A DNA stretch of 23,799 nt from Spartobacteria bacterium UBA695 (lineage in GTDB: Bacteria > Verrucomicrobiota > Verrucomicrobiia > Chthoniobacterales > Chthoniobacteraceae): assembly GCA_002298145.1 (NCBI GenBank), contig DBMP01000030.1:1-23799 (forward strand). Direction: 5' to 3'. The notes under the pieces were generated by a model. It did not search any database and had not been told where the DNA came from. It saw only the letters and a program-made list of their open reading frames with translations. The translations under genes and the position numbers were made by a program. Shown here piece by piece: positions 5,875 to 12,910 of this stretch. Each line of letters opens with the position of its first letter. Positions within the stretch are counted from its first letter, which is position 1.

Positions 5875-7557
5875 CTATTTCTTGCGATCGCCGGGGCGAT
5901 ACTCTTCCTCGGCAGCCTGGAAGGCTTGTTCGAGGCCCACGAGGTCTTCGCCCGGACGGATGCTGTCGAAAGCTTCCGTTTCCTTGCGGAGTTCGTCTTC
6001 GGAGTAGTTCGCGGCTTTGATCGAGAGGCCGATGCGGCGCTCGGTCTTGTCGACCTTGATGACGCGGGCTTCCACGTCCTGGCCAACTTTGAGCACGTCC
6101 TTGACTTTCTCCACGCGGTCTTCGCTGAGCTGGGAGATGTGGACGAGGCCGTCGATGTCGTCGGCGAGCTGCACAAACGCGCCAAAGCTGGCGAGCTTGG
6201 TGACTTTGCCTTTGACGAGATCGCCGATCTTGTAGCGCGTGTCGATGACCTTCCACGGGTCTTCGTCGAGCTGCTTGACGCCGAGGCTGATGCGCTGGGC
6301 GTTCTTGTCGATGTCGATGACGACTGCTTCGACTTCGTCGCCCTTCTTGAGCATTTCGCTCGGGTGATTGATCTTGCGGGTCCAGCTCATGTCGGAGACG
6401 TGGATCATGCCGTCGATGCCTTCTTCGAGTTCGACGAAGGCGCCGTAGGCGGTCATGTTGCGGACCACGCCCTTGACCTGTTTGCCGATCGGGTACTTGT
6501 GTTCGATCTCGTCCCAAGGATTCGGTTCGAGCTGACGAACGCCGAGGCTGATCTTCTGCTCTTCCTTGTTGACGCCAAGGACAACCGCTTCGACTTCCTG
6601 GCCGACGGTAAGGACGTCGGACGGGCGGGTGATGCGCTTGGTCCAGGAGAGTTCGGAAACGTGGATGAGGCCTTCGACCCCTTCCTCGATCTCGACGAAG
6701 GCGCCGTAGGGGACGAGGTTGGTGATTTTGCCTTTGATCTTGGTGCCGATGGGGAAGCGACCTTCGGTCTCTTCCCAGGGGTTCTTCTGGGTCTGCTTGA
6801 GGCCGAGGGAGACGCGCTCCTTCTCTTTGTTGATGTCGAGCACGACGACTTTGAGGTCCTGGCCCACTTTGAGCAGTTCGCTCGGGTGGCCGAGGCGGCC
6901 CCAGGTCATGTCGGTGATGTGCAGGAGGCCGTCCATGCCGTCGAGGTCGATGAACGCACCGAAGTCGGTGAGGTTCTTGACCGTGCCAGCGACGATGTCG
7001 CCGACCTTGACGGTTTCGAGGAAGGCGGAGCGCTTGTCGGCGCGTTCTTGCTCGATGATTTCGCGGCGGCTCAGGACGACGTTCTTACGGTCGTCGTTGA
7101 TCTTGACGATCTTGAAGTCGTAGGTGTTGCCCACGAATTGCGAAAGGTCTTTCGGCGGGATGATGTCGATCTGGGAGCCGGGCAGGAATGCCTCGACGCC
7201 GATGTTGACGGTGAGGCCACCTTTGACGACGGCTTTGACCTTGCCCTTGATGAGGCCGCCACCCTGGAACACCTTGACGATCTTGTCCCAGTTCTGTTTG
7301 TAGGCGGCCTTTTCCTTGGAAAGGATGACCATGCCTTCGTCGTTCTCCAAACGGACGAGGAGGACTTCGACCTCATCGCCGACTTGGAGGTCTTCCACGT
7401 CGTCGAATTCGGAAAGGGGAATAACGCCTTCGCTCTTGTAGCCAATGTCTACCAAGACTTCGCGAGGGCGGATTTCGAGGACGCGTCCTTTGACAATGCT
7501 GCCCTCTTTGAAATCGCGAAACGATTTCGCGATCAGTTCTTGCATCTGCTGATTCAT
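5875..7557 (-). CDS. rpsA: 30S ribosomal protein S1
   Basis: A 560-residue protein with six S1 OB-fold domains at about 17-83, 101-167, 185-254, 270-340, 356-429 and 443-514. The repeats carry the usual G.V......GAFV......G..H.S and V.LG.KQ signatures. S1 binds mRNA on the 30S subunit and is needed to start translation on weakly or unstructured leaders, which fits the scarcity of Shine-Dalgarno sequences here. Domains 3-6 are the more alike, typical of RNA-binding repeats. The length matches the six-domain form of Gram-negative-type bacteria. It has no Shine-Dalgarno of its own, ends at a strong terminator, and carries a long antisense open frame that is a codon-bias shadow. Confidence 0.97.
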   Translation of the reverse strand: MNQQMQELIAKSFRDFKEGSIVKGRVLEIRPREVLVDIGYKSEGVIPLSEFDDVEDLQVGDEVEVLLVRLENDEGMVILSKEKAAYKQNWDKIVKVFQGGGLIKGKVKAVVKGGLTVNIGVEAFLPGSQIDIIPPKDLSQFVGNTYDFKIVKINDDRKNVVLSRREIIEQERADKRSAFLETVKVGDIVAGTVKNLTDFGAFIDLDGMDGLLHITDMTWGRLGHPSELLKVGQDLKVVVLDINKEKERVSLGLKQTQKNPWEETEGRFPIGTKIKGKITNLVPYGAFVEIEEGVEGLIHVSELSWTKRITRPSDVLTVGQEVEAVVLGVNKEEQKISLGVRQLEPNPWDEIEHKYPIGKQVKGVVRNMTAYGAFVELEEGIDGMIHVSDMSWTRKINHPSEMLKKGDEVEAVVIDIDKNAQRISLGVKQLDEDPWKVIDTRYKIGDLVKGKVTKLASFGAFVQLADDIDGLVHISQLSEDRVEKVKDVLKVGQDVEARVIKVDKTERRIGLSIKAANYSEDELRKETEAFDSIRPGEDLVGLEQAFQAAEEEYRPGDRKK

Positions 7558-7673
7558 ATCAGTTTTCTAACCGGACTCTTTGGCCCGGTATCACTCACAC
7601 CACGGTTGCCGTTTATTTATCTCTGCCCGGACTCGCCGACTTTCGACGCGCCTGTTACGGACAAAGAGGCGGC

Positions 7674-7701
7674 AATGTATCGGTTCCACAGAGAAAGGCA
7701 A
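7674..7701 (-). promoter_or_regulatory. Candidate sigma-70-type promoter for rpsA
   Basis: On the minus strand TTGCCT (7701-7696) is followed after 16 nt by TACATT (7679-7674), matching four of six bases at each box. It lies about 120 bp upstream of the rpsA ATG, leaving a long leader. The boxes are weak and other promoters are possible. Confidence 0.3.
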
Positions 7702-7759
7702 GCGTTTACGGAGGGAGAAAAGTGATATGAAGGAAGAATTTTCCCGGGCAAGCTGACCC

Positions 7760-8734
7760 CTAGGCCGCTTTGAGGTAGCGTTTGATGCAGAGCAGGTAGA
7801 GGACCCAGGGGAGCGAGCTGACCAAGGTGAACCAGCTGGCGTTGGAGCGGGTAAAAAAGCCCATTGCCTGGAGCCGCGCGATCTGTTCCTGGCCGTAGCC
7901 CGCCAGGGTGTAGAACTCCACGGGATCGTGGAAGCGGTAGGTGATGAGGGCCGAGATGGGGAAGATCAAGAGCATCGCCAGGGCGAGCCACCAGGCGCTC
8001 GGGCGCAGGTGGTAAAGGCCCCACCCGGCATAGCCCCAGAGGAGGGTAATCAAGAGGTAAACAGCCGCGCCGGGAACGCCTGTGGCAAAGGTGCCAAAGA
8101 AGGGAATGACTCCGTGGGAGGTGATGGCGGTGGCGATCATGCTAAAGGCTCCCCCCACGAGCAACAGGGCGGCGCCCAGAACAGGGAGCGGGCAGCGGTC
8201 GGTCCAGCACTCCCATGGGCTGCGGGCCTCGCAGGTGGCCTTGACGCTTTTGCGGCTATAGAAGAAGGCCCAGATGAGGGGCGGGATGACAAGGATGAGG
8301 GCCACGGAGATAAGGATGGTCCAAAAGACGATCCCCCGGGAGGACTCGGGCATAGCGCCGCTCGTAGGGATGGAAGCGAGGATTTTATCCCTCAAGAACC
8401 CCAGGACCCCGAGCGTGACGATCCCGACGACGGCGGTAGCCGTGGAGAGGATGAGCAACAGGGCCCGGGCCCAGCGCCGCGCCAGGATGGAGCCGACGCC
8501 CAGCCAGATGAAGGTTACGGCCAGGCCCCCGTAGATCAGCGCGGGGGAAAGGAGGCTATACTGGGGCCCGGTGCTGGTCTTGGCTCCGGCAACGCTCAGG
8601 AACATGAACGCTACGAAGAGGGCGCAGATTACCCCGAGGCCGATGGTCAATAGGCCAAACACGGTGAGGCCAGTTTTGCGGTCAACGTACGGGGCGGCGG
8701 GGAGAGGAGGAGGTTCGGGAGGCATAAAATCCAT
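7760..8734 (-). CDS. Polytopic membrane protein of unknown function
   Basis: A 324-residue protein with a short Pro-rich N-terminus (EPPPLPAAP) and about eight hydrophobic segments near 23-48, 63-84, 88-112, 134-158, 184-206, 222-240, 247-266 and 300-318. A loop near 168-181 has three Cys (CEARSPWECWTDRC). Proline-rich starts followed by uniform helices are common in uncharacterised integral membrane proteins. No catalytic motif is recognised. The start could be ATG 8734 or ATG 8725; neither has a Shine-Dalgarno. It is isolated between the rpsA leader and a 530-bp spacer. Confidence 0.75.
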   Translation of the reverse strand: MDFMPPEPPPLPAAPYVDRKTGLTVFGLLTIGLGVICALFVAFMFLSVAGAKTSTGPQYSLLSPALIYGGLAVTFIWLGVGSILARRWARALLLILSTATAVVGIVTLGVLGFLRDKILASIPTSGAMPESSRGIVFWTILISVALILVIPPLIWAFFYSRKSVKATCEARSPWECWTDRCPLPVLGAALLLVGGAFSMIATAITSHGVIPFFGTFATGVPGAAVYLLITLLWGYAGWGLYHLRPSAWWLALAMLLIFPISALITYRFHDPVEFYTLAGYGQEQIARLQAMGFFTRSNASWFTLVSSLPWVLYLLCIKRYLKAA

Positions 8735-8815
8735 TATGGTTCAAACGACGGGCACGAGAGTAGGCTAAGCGCCCGGTTTCACAAGTGCGGAAAACGGAGG
8801 CCGGTCCCACTTGCA

Positions 8816-8840
8816 CTCCCAATCTGGAGTTTGGGAACGA
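8816..8840. repeat. Single CTGGAG-core palindromic element
   Basis: CCCAA (8818-8822) and TTGGG (8831-8835) flank TCTGGAGT. It is a decayed single unit of the same family as the GTTCCCAA...TTGGGAAC palindromes at 9034-9154 and 9194-9218. Confidence 0.6.
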
Positions 8841-8898
8841 GGGAATTCCGGCAACAAAGAAGAATTTTTGCAAATTTTTCCAGAGAAAATTTAACGAT

Positions 8899-8914
8899 GT
8901 TCGTTTAAACGAAC
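8899..8914. promoter_or_regulatory. 16-bp perfect palindrome, candidate operator
   Basis: GTTCGTTTAAACGAAC is exactly self-complementary with no spacer, in an AT-rich setting. A TTGCAA (8868-8873) lies just upstream and a plus-strand terminator-like hairpin lies 65 bp downstream. Such symmetry suits a dimeric repressor; the protein is unknown. Confidence 0.4.
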
Positions 8915-8979
8915 GGTCTCCGAATTTTGGTGTGGTAGAACGTCGCCTGCCGTAGGAAGCCCGCCACCAGCGCGGCCAG

Positions 8980-9014
8980 GCGCGGAGAGTCTCTGGATTC
9001 TCCGCGCTTTTTTT
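8980..9014 (+). terminator. Orphan plus-strand intrinsic terminator
   Basis: GCGCGGAGA (8980-8988) pairs perfectly with TCTCCGCGC (8999-9007) and is followed by seven T (9008-9014). Both neighbouring genes run on the minus strand, so no annotated plus-strand gene uses it. It may end a small RNA starting in the AT-rich stretch near 8890. Confidence 0.6.
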
Positions 9015-9033
9015 GCGCTTTTTGCGCCTTTTC

Positions 9034-9154
9034 CCTCGTTACGAATCTCCAGATTCGTAACGCAAGTTGTCCGGGAATCTCCAGATTCCCCCACCACTGC
9101 GAAACGGAGTTTCGCCACACAAAGACGTTCCCAATCTGGAGATTGGGAACGAGG
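9034..9154. repeat. Composite palindromic repeat, copy B
   Basis: A 121-nt chain of four palindromes, inverted relative to copy A at 4128-4247 and about 95% identical to it. Here the palindromes are intact: GTTACGAATCT/AGATTCGTAAC, GGGAATCT/AGATTCCC, GCGAAACGGAGTTTCGC and GTTCCCAATCT/AGATTGGGAAC. CCTCG and CGAGG at the two ends make the whole unit roughly symmetric. Confidence 0.87.
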
Positions 9155-9193
9155 AGGGAAGGGATAGCGGCAATGGAGTTGCCGGAGCACCGG

Positions 9194-9218
9194 CGTTCCC
9201 AAATGGAGTTTGGGAACG
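9194..9218. repeat. Single palindromic element CGTTCCCAAA
   Basis: CGTTCCCAAA (9194-9203) and TTTGGGAACG (9209-9218) are perfectly complementary around TGGAG. It lies about 45 bp beyond the fabF stop and could double as a 3' hairpin for the fabF transcript, although no T-run follows. Confidence 0.65.
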
Positions 9219-9263
9219 AGGGAAAAGGACACGGTGCGATGGCCTGGGAATCGGCCAAAAATC

Positions 9264-10508
9264 CTACTCTGCCCGCCGCAGTACGAGGCTGGCGTTGATG
9301 CCGCCGAAGCCGAAGGCGTTATTCACGGCGGCGCGGAGGCTCTGGTAGCGGCCTTCGTTAGGGACGATGTCGAGGTCGCACTTCGGGTCGGGGGTGTCGT
9401 AGTGGAGCGTGGGGGGGATCCAGCCTTCGTCCAGGGCGAGGGCGCAAATGACGGTCTCGATGGCTCCGGTGGCCCCAAGCGGGTGGGCGGTGAAGGGCTT
9501 GGTGCCGGTGACGGCCAGTTCGCGGGCGTGGGCTCCGAAGACGGCTTTGATGCACGCGGTTTCGTTGGCGTCGTTGAGCTGGGTGGAGCTGGCGTGGGCG
9601 TTGATGTAGTCGATCTCCTCGGGGGCCGCTCCGGCGTCGGCGAGGGCTTCGCGCATGCAGGCGGTGACGCTTTCGCCGGTGGGGAGCGGGGTGGTCATGT
9701 GGTAGGCCTCGTTGTTGAGGCCGAAGCCGCAGACCTCGGCGTAGATGCGCGCGCCGCGCTGCTGGGCGTGGCCGTATTCCTCCAGGACGAGGCTGGCGGC
9801 CCCCTCGCCCATGACGAAGCCGTCGCGGTGGAGGTCAAAGGGGCGGTAGGCCCGGCGCGGTTCGCCCCGCCAGCGGCTCATGGTCTTGATAGTGTCGAAC
9901 GCGCCGAAGGTGAGCGGGGCGAGCGGGGCCTCGGCACCACCTGCGATCATGACGTCGGCCCGGCCTTCGCGGATGAAGCGCAAGGCCTCACCCACGGCGA
10001 TGACGCCGCTGGCGCAGGAGTTGGCATTCGTGGTGCCGGGGCCGCGAAAGCCGCACTCGATGGCGACGTTGGAGTGGGCCGCGCCGCCGAAGATTTGCAA
10101 GGCAAGGGAGGGGTTGACGCCGTGGGGGCCTTTTTTCAGGAACCGGACGTGCTCGTGCTCGGCCTGGGCGATGCCCCCCAAAGCGGAGCCGAAGGAGACG
10201 CCGACGCGGGCTTGGGGGCGGCTGGCGGACCAGGGGAGGCGGGCGTCCTCCAGGGCCAGGAGGGCGGAGGCGACGGCGAGCTGCGAACAGCGGTCCATGC
10301 GCTTGAGGCGGTGGGGCGGGAAGTGGTCCGCCGGGTTCCAGTCGCGGATTTCCCCGGCGCAGCGGGCGTGGAAGGGGGTGGCGTCAAAGTACGTGACGGG
10401 GCCGATGCCGCTGTGGCCCGAGTGAACCGCGCGCCAGAAGGCGTCGCGGCCCGTGCCGGAGCAGGTGATCGGCCCGAGGCCAGTAATTACTACGCGCCGA
10501 GGTGTCAT
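9264..10508 (-). CDS. fabF: 3-oxoacyl-[acyl-carrier-protein] synthase II (KAS II)
   Basis: A 414-residue condensing enzyme that elongates acyl-ACP with malonyl-ACP in fatty acid synthesis. The Cys-His-His triad is complete: Cys165 (NANSCASG), His305 (INAHASS) and His342 (TAHPLGATGA), with Lys337 nearby. The C-terminal NNAFGFGG motif is present. The length matches FabF. The start is ATG 10508, at MTPRRVVITGLG; the frame extends 14 codons further but without family support. The context of the nucleophile (NSCASG instead of the common TACATG) is slightly unusual, so a specialised lipid or polyketide role is possible. No other fab or acpP gene is in the window. Confidence 0.93.
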   Translation of the reverse strand: MTPRRVVITGLGPITCSGTGRDAFWRAVHSGHSGIGPVTYFDATPFHARCAGEIRDWNPADHFPPHRLKRMDRCSQLAVASALLALEDARLPWSASRPQARVGVSFGSALGGIAQAEHEHVRFLKKGPHGVNPSLALQIFGGAAHSNVAIECGFRGPGTTNANSCASGVIAVGEALRFIREGRADVMIAGGAEAPLAPLTFGAFDTIKTMSRWRGEPRRAYRPFDLHRDGFVMGEGAASLVLEEYGHAQQRGARIYAEVCGFGLNNEAYHMTTPLPTGESVTACMREALADAGAAPEEIDYINAHASSTQLNDANETACIKAVFGAHARELAVTGTKPFTAHPLGATGAIETVICALALDEGWIPPTLHYDTPDPKCDLDIVPNEGRYQSLRAAVNNAFGFGGINASLVLRRAE

Positions 10509-10624
10509 GGATGAGCCCACCAGTTTGGCCGCATCTGGCGGGTTCGGCAAGCACTTCGCTTAAGGGGCGGTTTTAAGGGGGGGGCGGTTTTGAAGGAGCG
10601 ATCCGGACGCCCGGCGGGGGCTCT

Positions 10625-11779
10625 TTATTGGGCAGCGGGGGCGAAGTCGAGCGGGACTTCCTCCCGGGAGTTGATCCGCTCCAGGGCTTTTTTGGCAAAT
10701 TCGCGGTCCGACGAGCGCAGGGTTTCGTCTTTCAAGGCGTTGCGGAACTGCTCCTGCGCGAGGAGGTTCTCGCCGGTGGCCGAGAGGGCCTGGCCGCGGA
10801 AGATCTGCCAGTAACCGACGGGCTGGGAGCGCCCTTGCAGGAGGGTGATCAAGGTCCCGAGCACCTCGGCCTCTTCTTGGTAGGCGTGGGCGGCGTGGGT
10901 GACTTTGGCATGCAGCAGGTAGGTCTCGGCGTCGCCCGGAGGGGTGGCGTAGAGGACGCGGGTGAGGTCGAGCGCCTGCTCGAAGCGACCCAGGGCGTAG
11001 TAGGCGTTGGCCAGGGCCATCTGGGCGGGGCGGAAGTCCGGGGCGCGATGAAGGGCGCGCTCGGCGGCCTTGGCGGCGTCATCCCAGCGGTTGGCCATGC
11101 TGTAGACGACGGCCTGTTCGGTCCAGATTTCCTTGGATTTTGGCGCGAGCTTGAAGGCTTCGTCGAGCAGGTCCTGGGCGGGGACGATCTCCTCAAGGAA
11201 AAGGAGCCGGTGGGCGATCTGCACCCGGGCCATGATCTGCTCGGCAACAGGCAGGCCAGCGAAGGCGGTTAAGAGGCCGCGGAGATCGGAGGCGGTGGCC
11301 CAACCGTGGCCGGAGGCGGCGTCCTCCCGTACGAAGAGGTAGCTGGTGGGGTCAAGGCGCTTGAGGGTCCAGTCCGGGGCGGCGCGCAGGTAGTCGAGCA
11401 ACGGTCGGTAAGCGAGCGGATCGCCCGTCAGGAGGACGGCGCCGAAGCGCCACTTGCGGTCCTGAGCCCGCCAGATATGGGGGGCTTGCAGGGAGAGGTC
11501 GAATTCGGCGACGAGTTCCTCGGGCGTGATGCCGGTGCCGCCGTAGGCTTTATCCCACTCCGACCAGTGGGCTTTGATCCACGGCAGCGCGGCGCGGTCG
11601 AAAAAGAGCGGCCGCGTCCGGGCCGGGCCATCCAAGGCGGCCAGGCTCAGCATCGGCGTGCCGAGCTGCGGGCTGGGGGGCGGGGTGGGCCGCGATAAAA
11701 ACCAGATCCCCGCGGCGGTGACCACGGCGAGGGTCACGACGATGACAACCCAGGTGCGAAAGGGGAGAGAGCGGTTCAT
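10625..11779 (-). CDS. Membrane-anchored TPR protein
   Basis: A 384-residue protein with one N-terminal membrane helix (about 9-28), a Pro-rich linker, and tetratricopeptide-like helices from about 180 to 300 and again near 322-370 (for example WDDAAKAAERALHRAPDFRPA and FEQALDLTRVLYATPPGDAE patterns). The region 50-170 between linker and TPRs has no recognised fold. TPRs mediate protein-protein contacts; this one would face the periplasm or outer side. It is followed 116 bp later on the same strand by fabF, so the two may share a transcript. No Shine-Dalgarno precedes ATG 11779. Confidence 0.82.
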   Translation of the reverse strand: MNRSLPFRTWVVIVVTLAVVTAAGIWFLSRPTPPPSPQLGTPMLSLAALDGPARTRPLFFDRAALPWIKAHWSEWDKAYGGTGITPEELVAEFDLSLQAPHIWRAQDRKWRFGAVLLTGDPLAYRPLLDYLRAAPDWTLKRLDPTSYLFVREDAASGHGWATASDLRGLLTAFAGLPVAEQIMARVQIAHRLLFLEEIVPAQDLLDEAFKLAPKSKEIWTEQAVVYSMANRWDDAAKAAERALHRAPDFRPAQMALANAYYALGRFEQALDLTRVLYATPPGDAETYLLHAKVTHAAHAYQEEAEVLGTLITLLQGRSQPVGYWQIFRGQALSATGENLLAQEQFRNALKDETLRSSDREFAKKALERINSREEVPLDFAPAAQ

Positions 11780-11880
11780 TAGGAGGGGTCTTAAGTGCTC
11801 TATAATAGAGAGAGGGGGGATACCGGGTGCAACTTTTTATTTGCGGCCCGGGCGGAGGCGGTTCTACGCTGCCGCCCTTA

Positions 11881-12135
11881 ATGACCCTGACCATCCAGAC
11901 CACGCCCAACGCGCCCCGCAGCCAGATCGTCGGCTGGCAGGGCGAGCGGCTCAAGGTCAAGGTGAAGGCCCCGGCGGTGGAGGGCAAGGCGAATGCGGAG
12001 CTGATCCGCTTCCTGGCGGAGACCTTCGGGGTGCGCGCTTCGGCGGTGACGCTGCTGCGCGGCGAGACGGCCCGGCTGAAGGTGGTGCGCCTCGATGGGG
12101 TGGAGGCGGAGGATGTGGCAAAGCTTCTGGGCTGA
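11881..12135 (+). CDS. yggU: DUF167/YggU-family protein
   Basis: An 84-residue protein of the DUF167 (YggU) family, a small conserved alpha/beta fold of unknown molecular role. The family pattern is visible: TTPNAPRSQIVGW, LKVKVKAPAVEGKANAELI, then LLRGETARLKVVRLDG. The ATG at 11881 begins the conserved region; an in-frame GTG at 11827 would add a Gly/Pro-rich extension without support. It is divergent from the TPR gene; about 100 bp separate the starts. Usual family members are 80-100 residues long. Confidence 0.88.
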   Translation: MTLTIQTTPNAPRSQIVGWQGERLKVKVKAPAVEGKANAELIRFLAETFGVRASAVTLLRGETARLKVVRLDGVEAEDVAKLLG

Positions 12136-12205
12136 TCCCAGCCTCCCTCCCCCAAAAAAACCCGCTCAAAATCCCTTTCGAGCGCGTAATCTTGATAAAA
12201 TGCAT

Positions 12206-12231
12206 TGAGTTATTGCAACTCAGTCTTGACA
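12206..12231 (+). promoter_or_regulatory. Operator-like inverted repeat abutting a TTGACA box
   Basis: TGAGTT (12206-12211) and AACTCA (12217-12222) flank ATTGC, extended by weaker pairing to ATTGAGTT...AACTCAGT. A perfect -35 hexamer TTGACA follows at 12226-12231. No good -10 is seen at the expected distance. The ATTGAG half-site resembles Fur-type boxes, but the match is partial. Confidence 0.35.
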
Positions 12232-12267
12232 AGATGGGCAATTTTTGAAAAAGTCTGCGCGTTCCAA

Positions 12268-12393
12268 ATGAAGAACTCCTATTACACCACGATGAAACCG
12301 GTTGCAGCTAGCGCCTATTTTATGCGCCAGTCTGCTTCTTGTGTATGCATTCATCGTTCCGTGCAATGGACGAATCCGCCAGCAGTGGATTAG
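12268..12393 (+). CDS. Possible 41-residue leader peptide
   Basis: ATG 12268 to TAG 12393 encodes 41 residues with no domain I recognise. Its last codons and stop cover the segment 12379-12388 that can pair with the terminator arm, so a ribosome finishing it would free the terminator to form. There is no Shine-Dalgarno, and no run of a single regulatory amino acid stands out. Confidence 0.22.
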   Translation: MKNSYYTTMKPVAASAYFMRQSASCVCIHRSVQWTNPPAVD

Positions 12394-12424
12394 GGACGAA
12401 CAAAGAACCTAAACGAATTTTTCG

Positions 12425-12461
12425 AAAACCCACTGCTGGAAACGGCAGTGGGTTTTCTTTT
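12425..12461 (+). terminator. Intrinsic terminator or attenuator
   Basis: AAAACCCACTGC (12425-12436) pairs perfectly with GCAGTGGGTTTT (12445-12456) around an eight-base loop and runs into TTTTCTTTTT. It ends the transcript from 12226 or stops transcription before the ORF at 12502. A competing upstream segment lies at 12379-12388. Confidence 0.85.
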
Positions 12462-12501
12462 TGAACAAAAGCCGCCGAAAGGCATCACAAATACAACACC
12501 A

Positions 12502-12693
12502 ATGAAGACAAAGAAGAATAACGGCCCCGGGAGCCCGGGGTGGAACAATACCGATCCCGTCGAGGCGCTCTACGGTGCGCTGGACGAGCTGACCGCAATC
12601 TACGAAGAGGCCGGAGTGCCGCCCATCTCCGCACGCAGCGCCGCCCTGGCGGACTTTGAGTGCGACTTTGGGCTGCTCGCCCTGGCCGCCTAA
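12502..12693 (+). CDS. Hypothetical 63-residue protein
   Basis: ATG 12502 gives a 63-residue acidic protein with a short basic start (KTKKNN), a Gly/Pro/Asn-rich linker, and one probable helix (EALYGALDELTAIYEEAG) followed by Ala-rich residues. I recognise no family. The frame stays open upstream through the terminator to 12448, but a start there is implausible. It is 46 bp downstream of the terminator, so its expression may depend on readthrough. Confidence 0.5.
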   Translation: MKTKKNNGPGSPGWNNTDPVEALYGALDELTAIYEEAGVPPISARSAALADFECDFGLLALAA

Positions 12694-12732
12694 AGGCCTA
12701 TGAAAAAGCGTTTATCCAGACGACAACGTTGC

Positions 12733-12808
12733 GCTGATTCGTCTCATCGGTCCCCTGAGCCGGAAAATTCCCCCCGGCTGTCTCGTGGGACCCATGGGAC
12801 GAATCAGC
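12733..12808. repeat. Large nested hairpin between convergent genes
   Basis: Arms 12733-12754 and 12787-12808 (from GCTGATTCGTC to GACGAATCAGC) pair over 22 bp with one G-U wobble and one mismatch. A second hairpin, AGCCGG (12758-12763) with CCGGCT (12774-12779), sits inside. No T-run follows on either side, so it is not a standard terminator. It may be a cruciform, a processing site or part of an RNA. Confidence 0.75.
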
Positions 12809-12846
12809 AATCCTCAGGCTGTCTCTAATCATCCCTTCCAAAGGCG

Positions 12847-12878
12847 CGTGCCCAACTCCGCAAAGGAGTCTGGGCACG
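12847..12878. repeat. Palindromic GTGCCCA-type repeat element
   Basis: CGTGCCCA-ACTCC and GGAGTCTGGGCACG form a near-perfect hairpin with a single bulge around a short GCAAA loop. It shares its GTGCCCA outer arm with 341-371 and the ACTCC apex with the composite repeats. It lies just downstream of manA. Confidence 0.65.
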
Positions 12879-12910
12879 TGTAAGTTTTAGGGGCCGGGGT
12901 GGCCCCGTTT

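Larger units (their letters stand above)
8735..9263. other. Repeat-rich spacer without a confident gene
   Basis: This spacer between fabF and the membrane-protein gene contains, in order, a single palindromic element at 8816-8840, an AT-rich stretch with a 16-bp perfect palindrome at 8899-8914, a plus-strand terminator-like hairpin at 8980-9014, the composite repeat copy B at 9034-9154, and another single palindrome at 9194-9218. The reading frames that cross it are made largely of repeat sequence. Confidence 0.7.
12226..12461 (+). ncRNA. Candidate small RNA or attenuator leader
   Basis: The 365-bp gap after yggU is lower in GC than its flanks and ends in a strong terminator. Segment CCAGCAGTGG (12379-12388) is fully complementary over 10 nt to CCACTGCTGG (12430-12439). 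The latter overlaps the 5' arm of the terminator, so the two pairings exclude each other. An ORF of 41 codons (ATG 12268, TAG 12391-12393) ends exactly across the first segment. Either a regulated leader for the ORF at 12502 or an independent RNA of about 200 nt would fit. I saw no match to tmRNA, SRP RNA, RNase P RNA or a riboswitch consensus I know. Confidence 0.35.

Noticed and set aside
5926..7725. 599-codon open frame antisense to rpsA
   Set aside because: Its composition (Val/Asp/Phe/Leu-rich) mirrors the S1 codons, and rpsA has unmistakable six-domain homology on the other strand.
8816..9218. CRISPR-like array of repeats
   Set aside because: Units are palindromes of different length with no regular spacers, and there are no cas genes.
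8891..9258. Two minus-strand frames of about 115 codons in the repeat spacer
   Set aside because: They are translations of the palindromic repeats and show no independent coding signal.
9210..10514. 434-codon plus-strand frame over fabF
   Set aside because: Gly/Ala/Val-rich shadow of the fabF codons; the FabF catalytic triad fixes the coding strand.
12226..12461. tmRNA, SRP RNA, RNase P RNA or 6S RNA
   Set aside because: I found none of the conserved ends or core motifs of these RNAs.
12700..12828. 42-codon plus-strand ORF starting 6 bp after the 63-aa gene
   Set aside because: It overlaps the large hairpin, is Ser/Arg-rich and shows no domain; the hairpin explains the sequence better.
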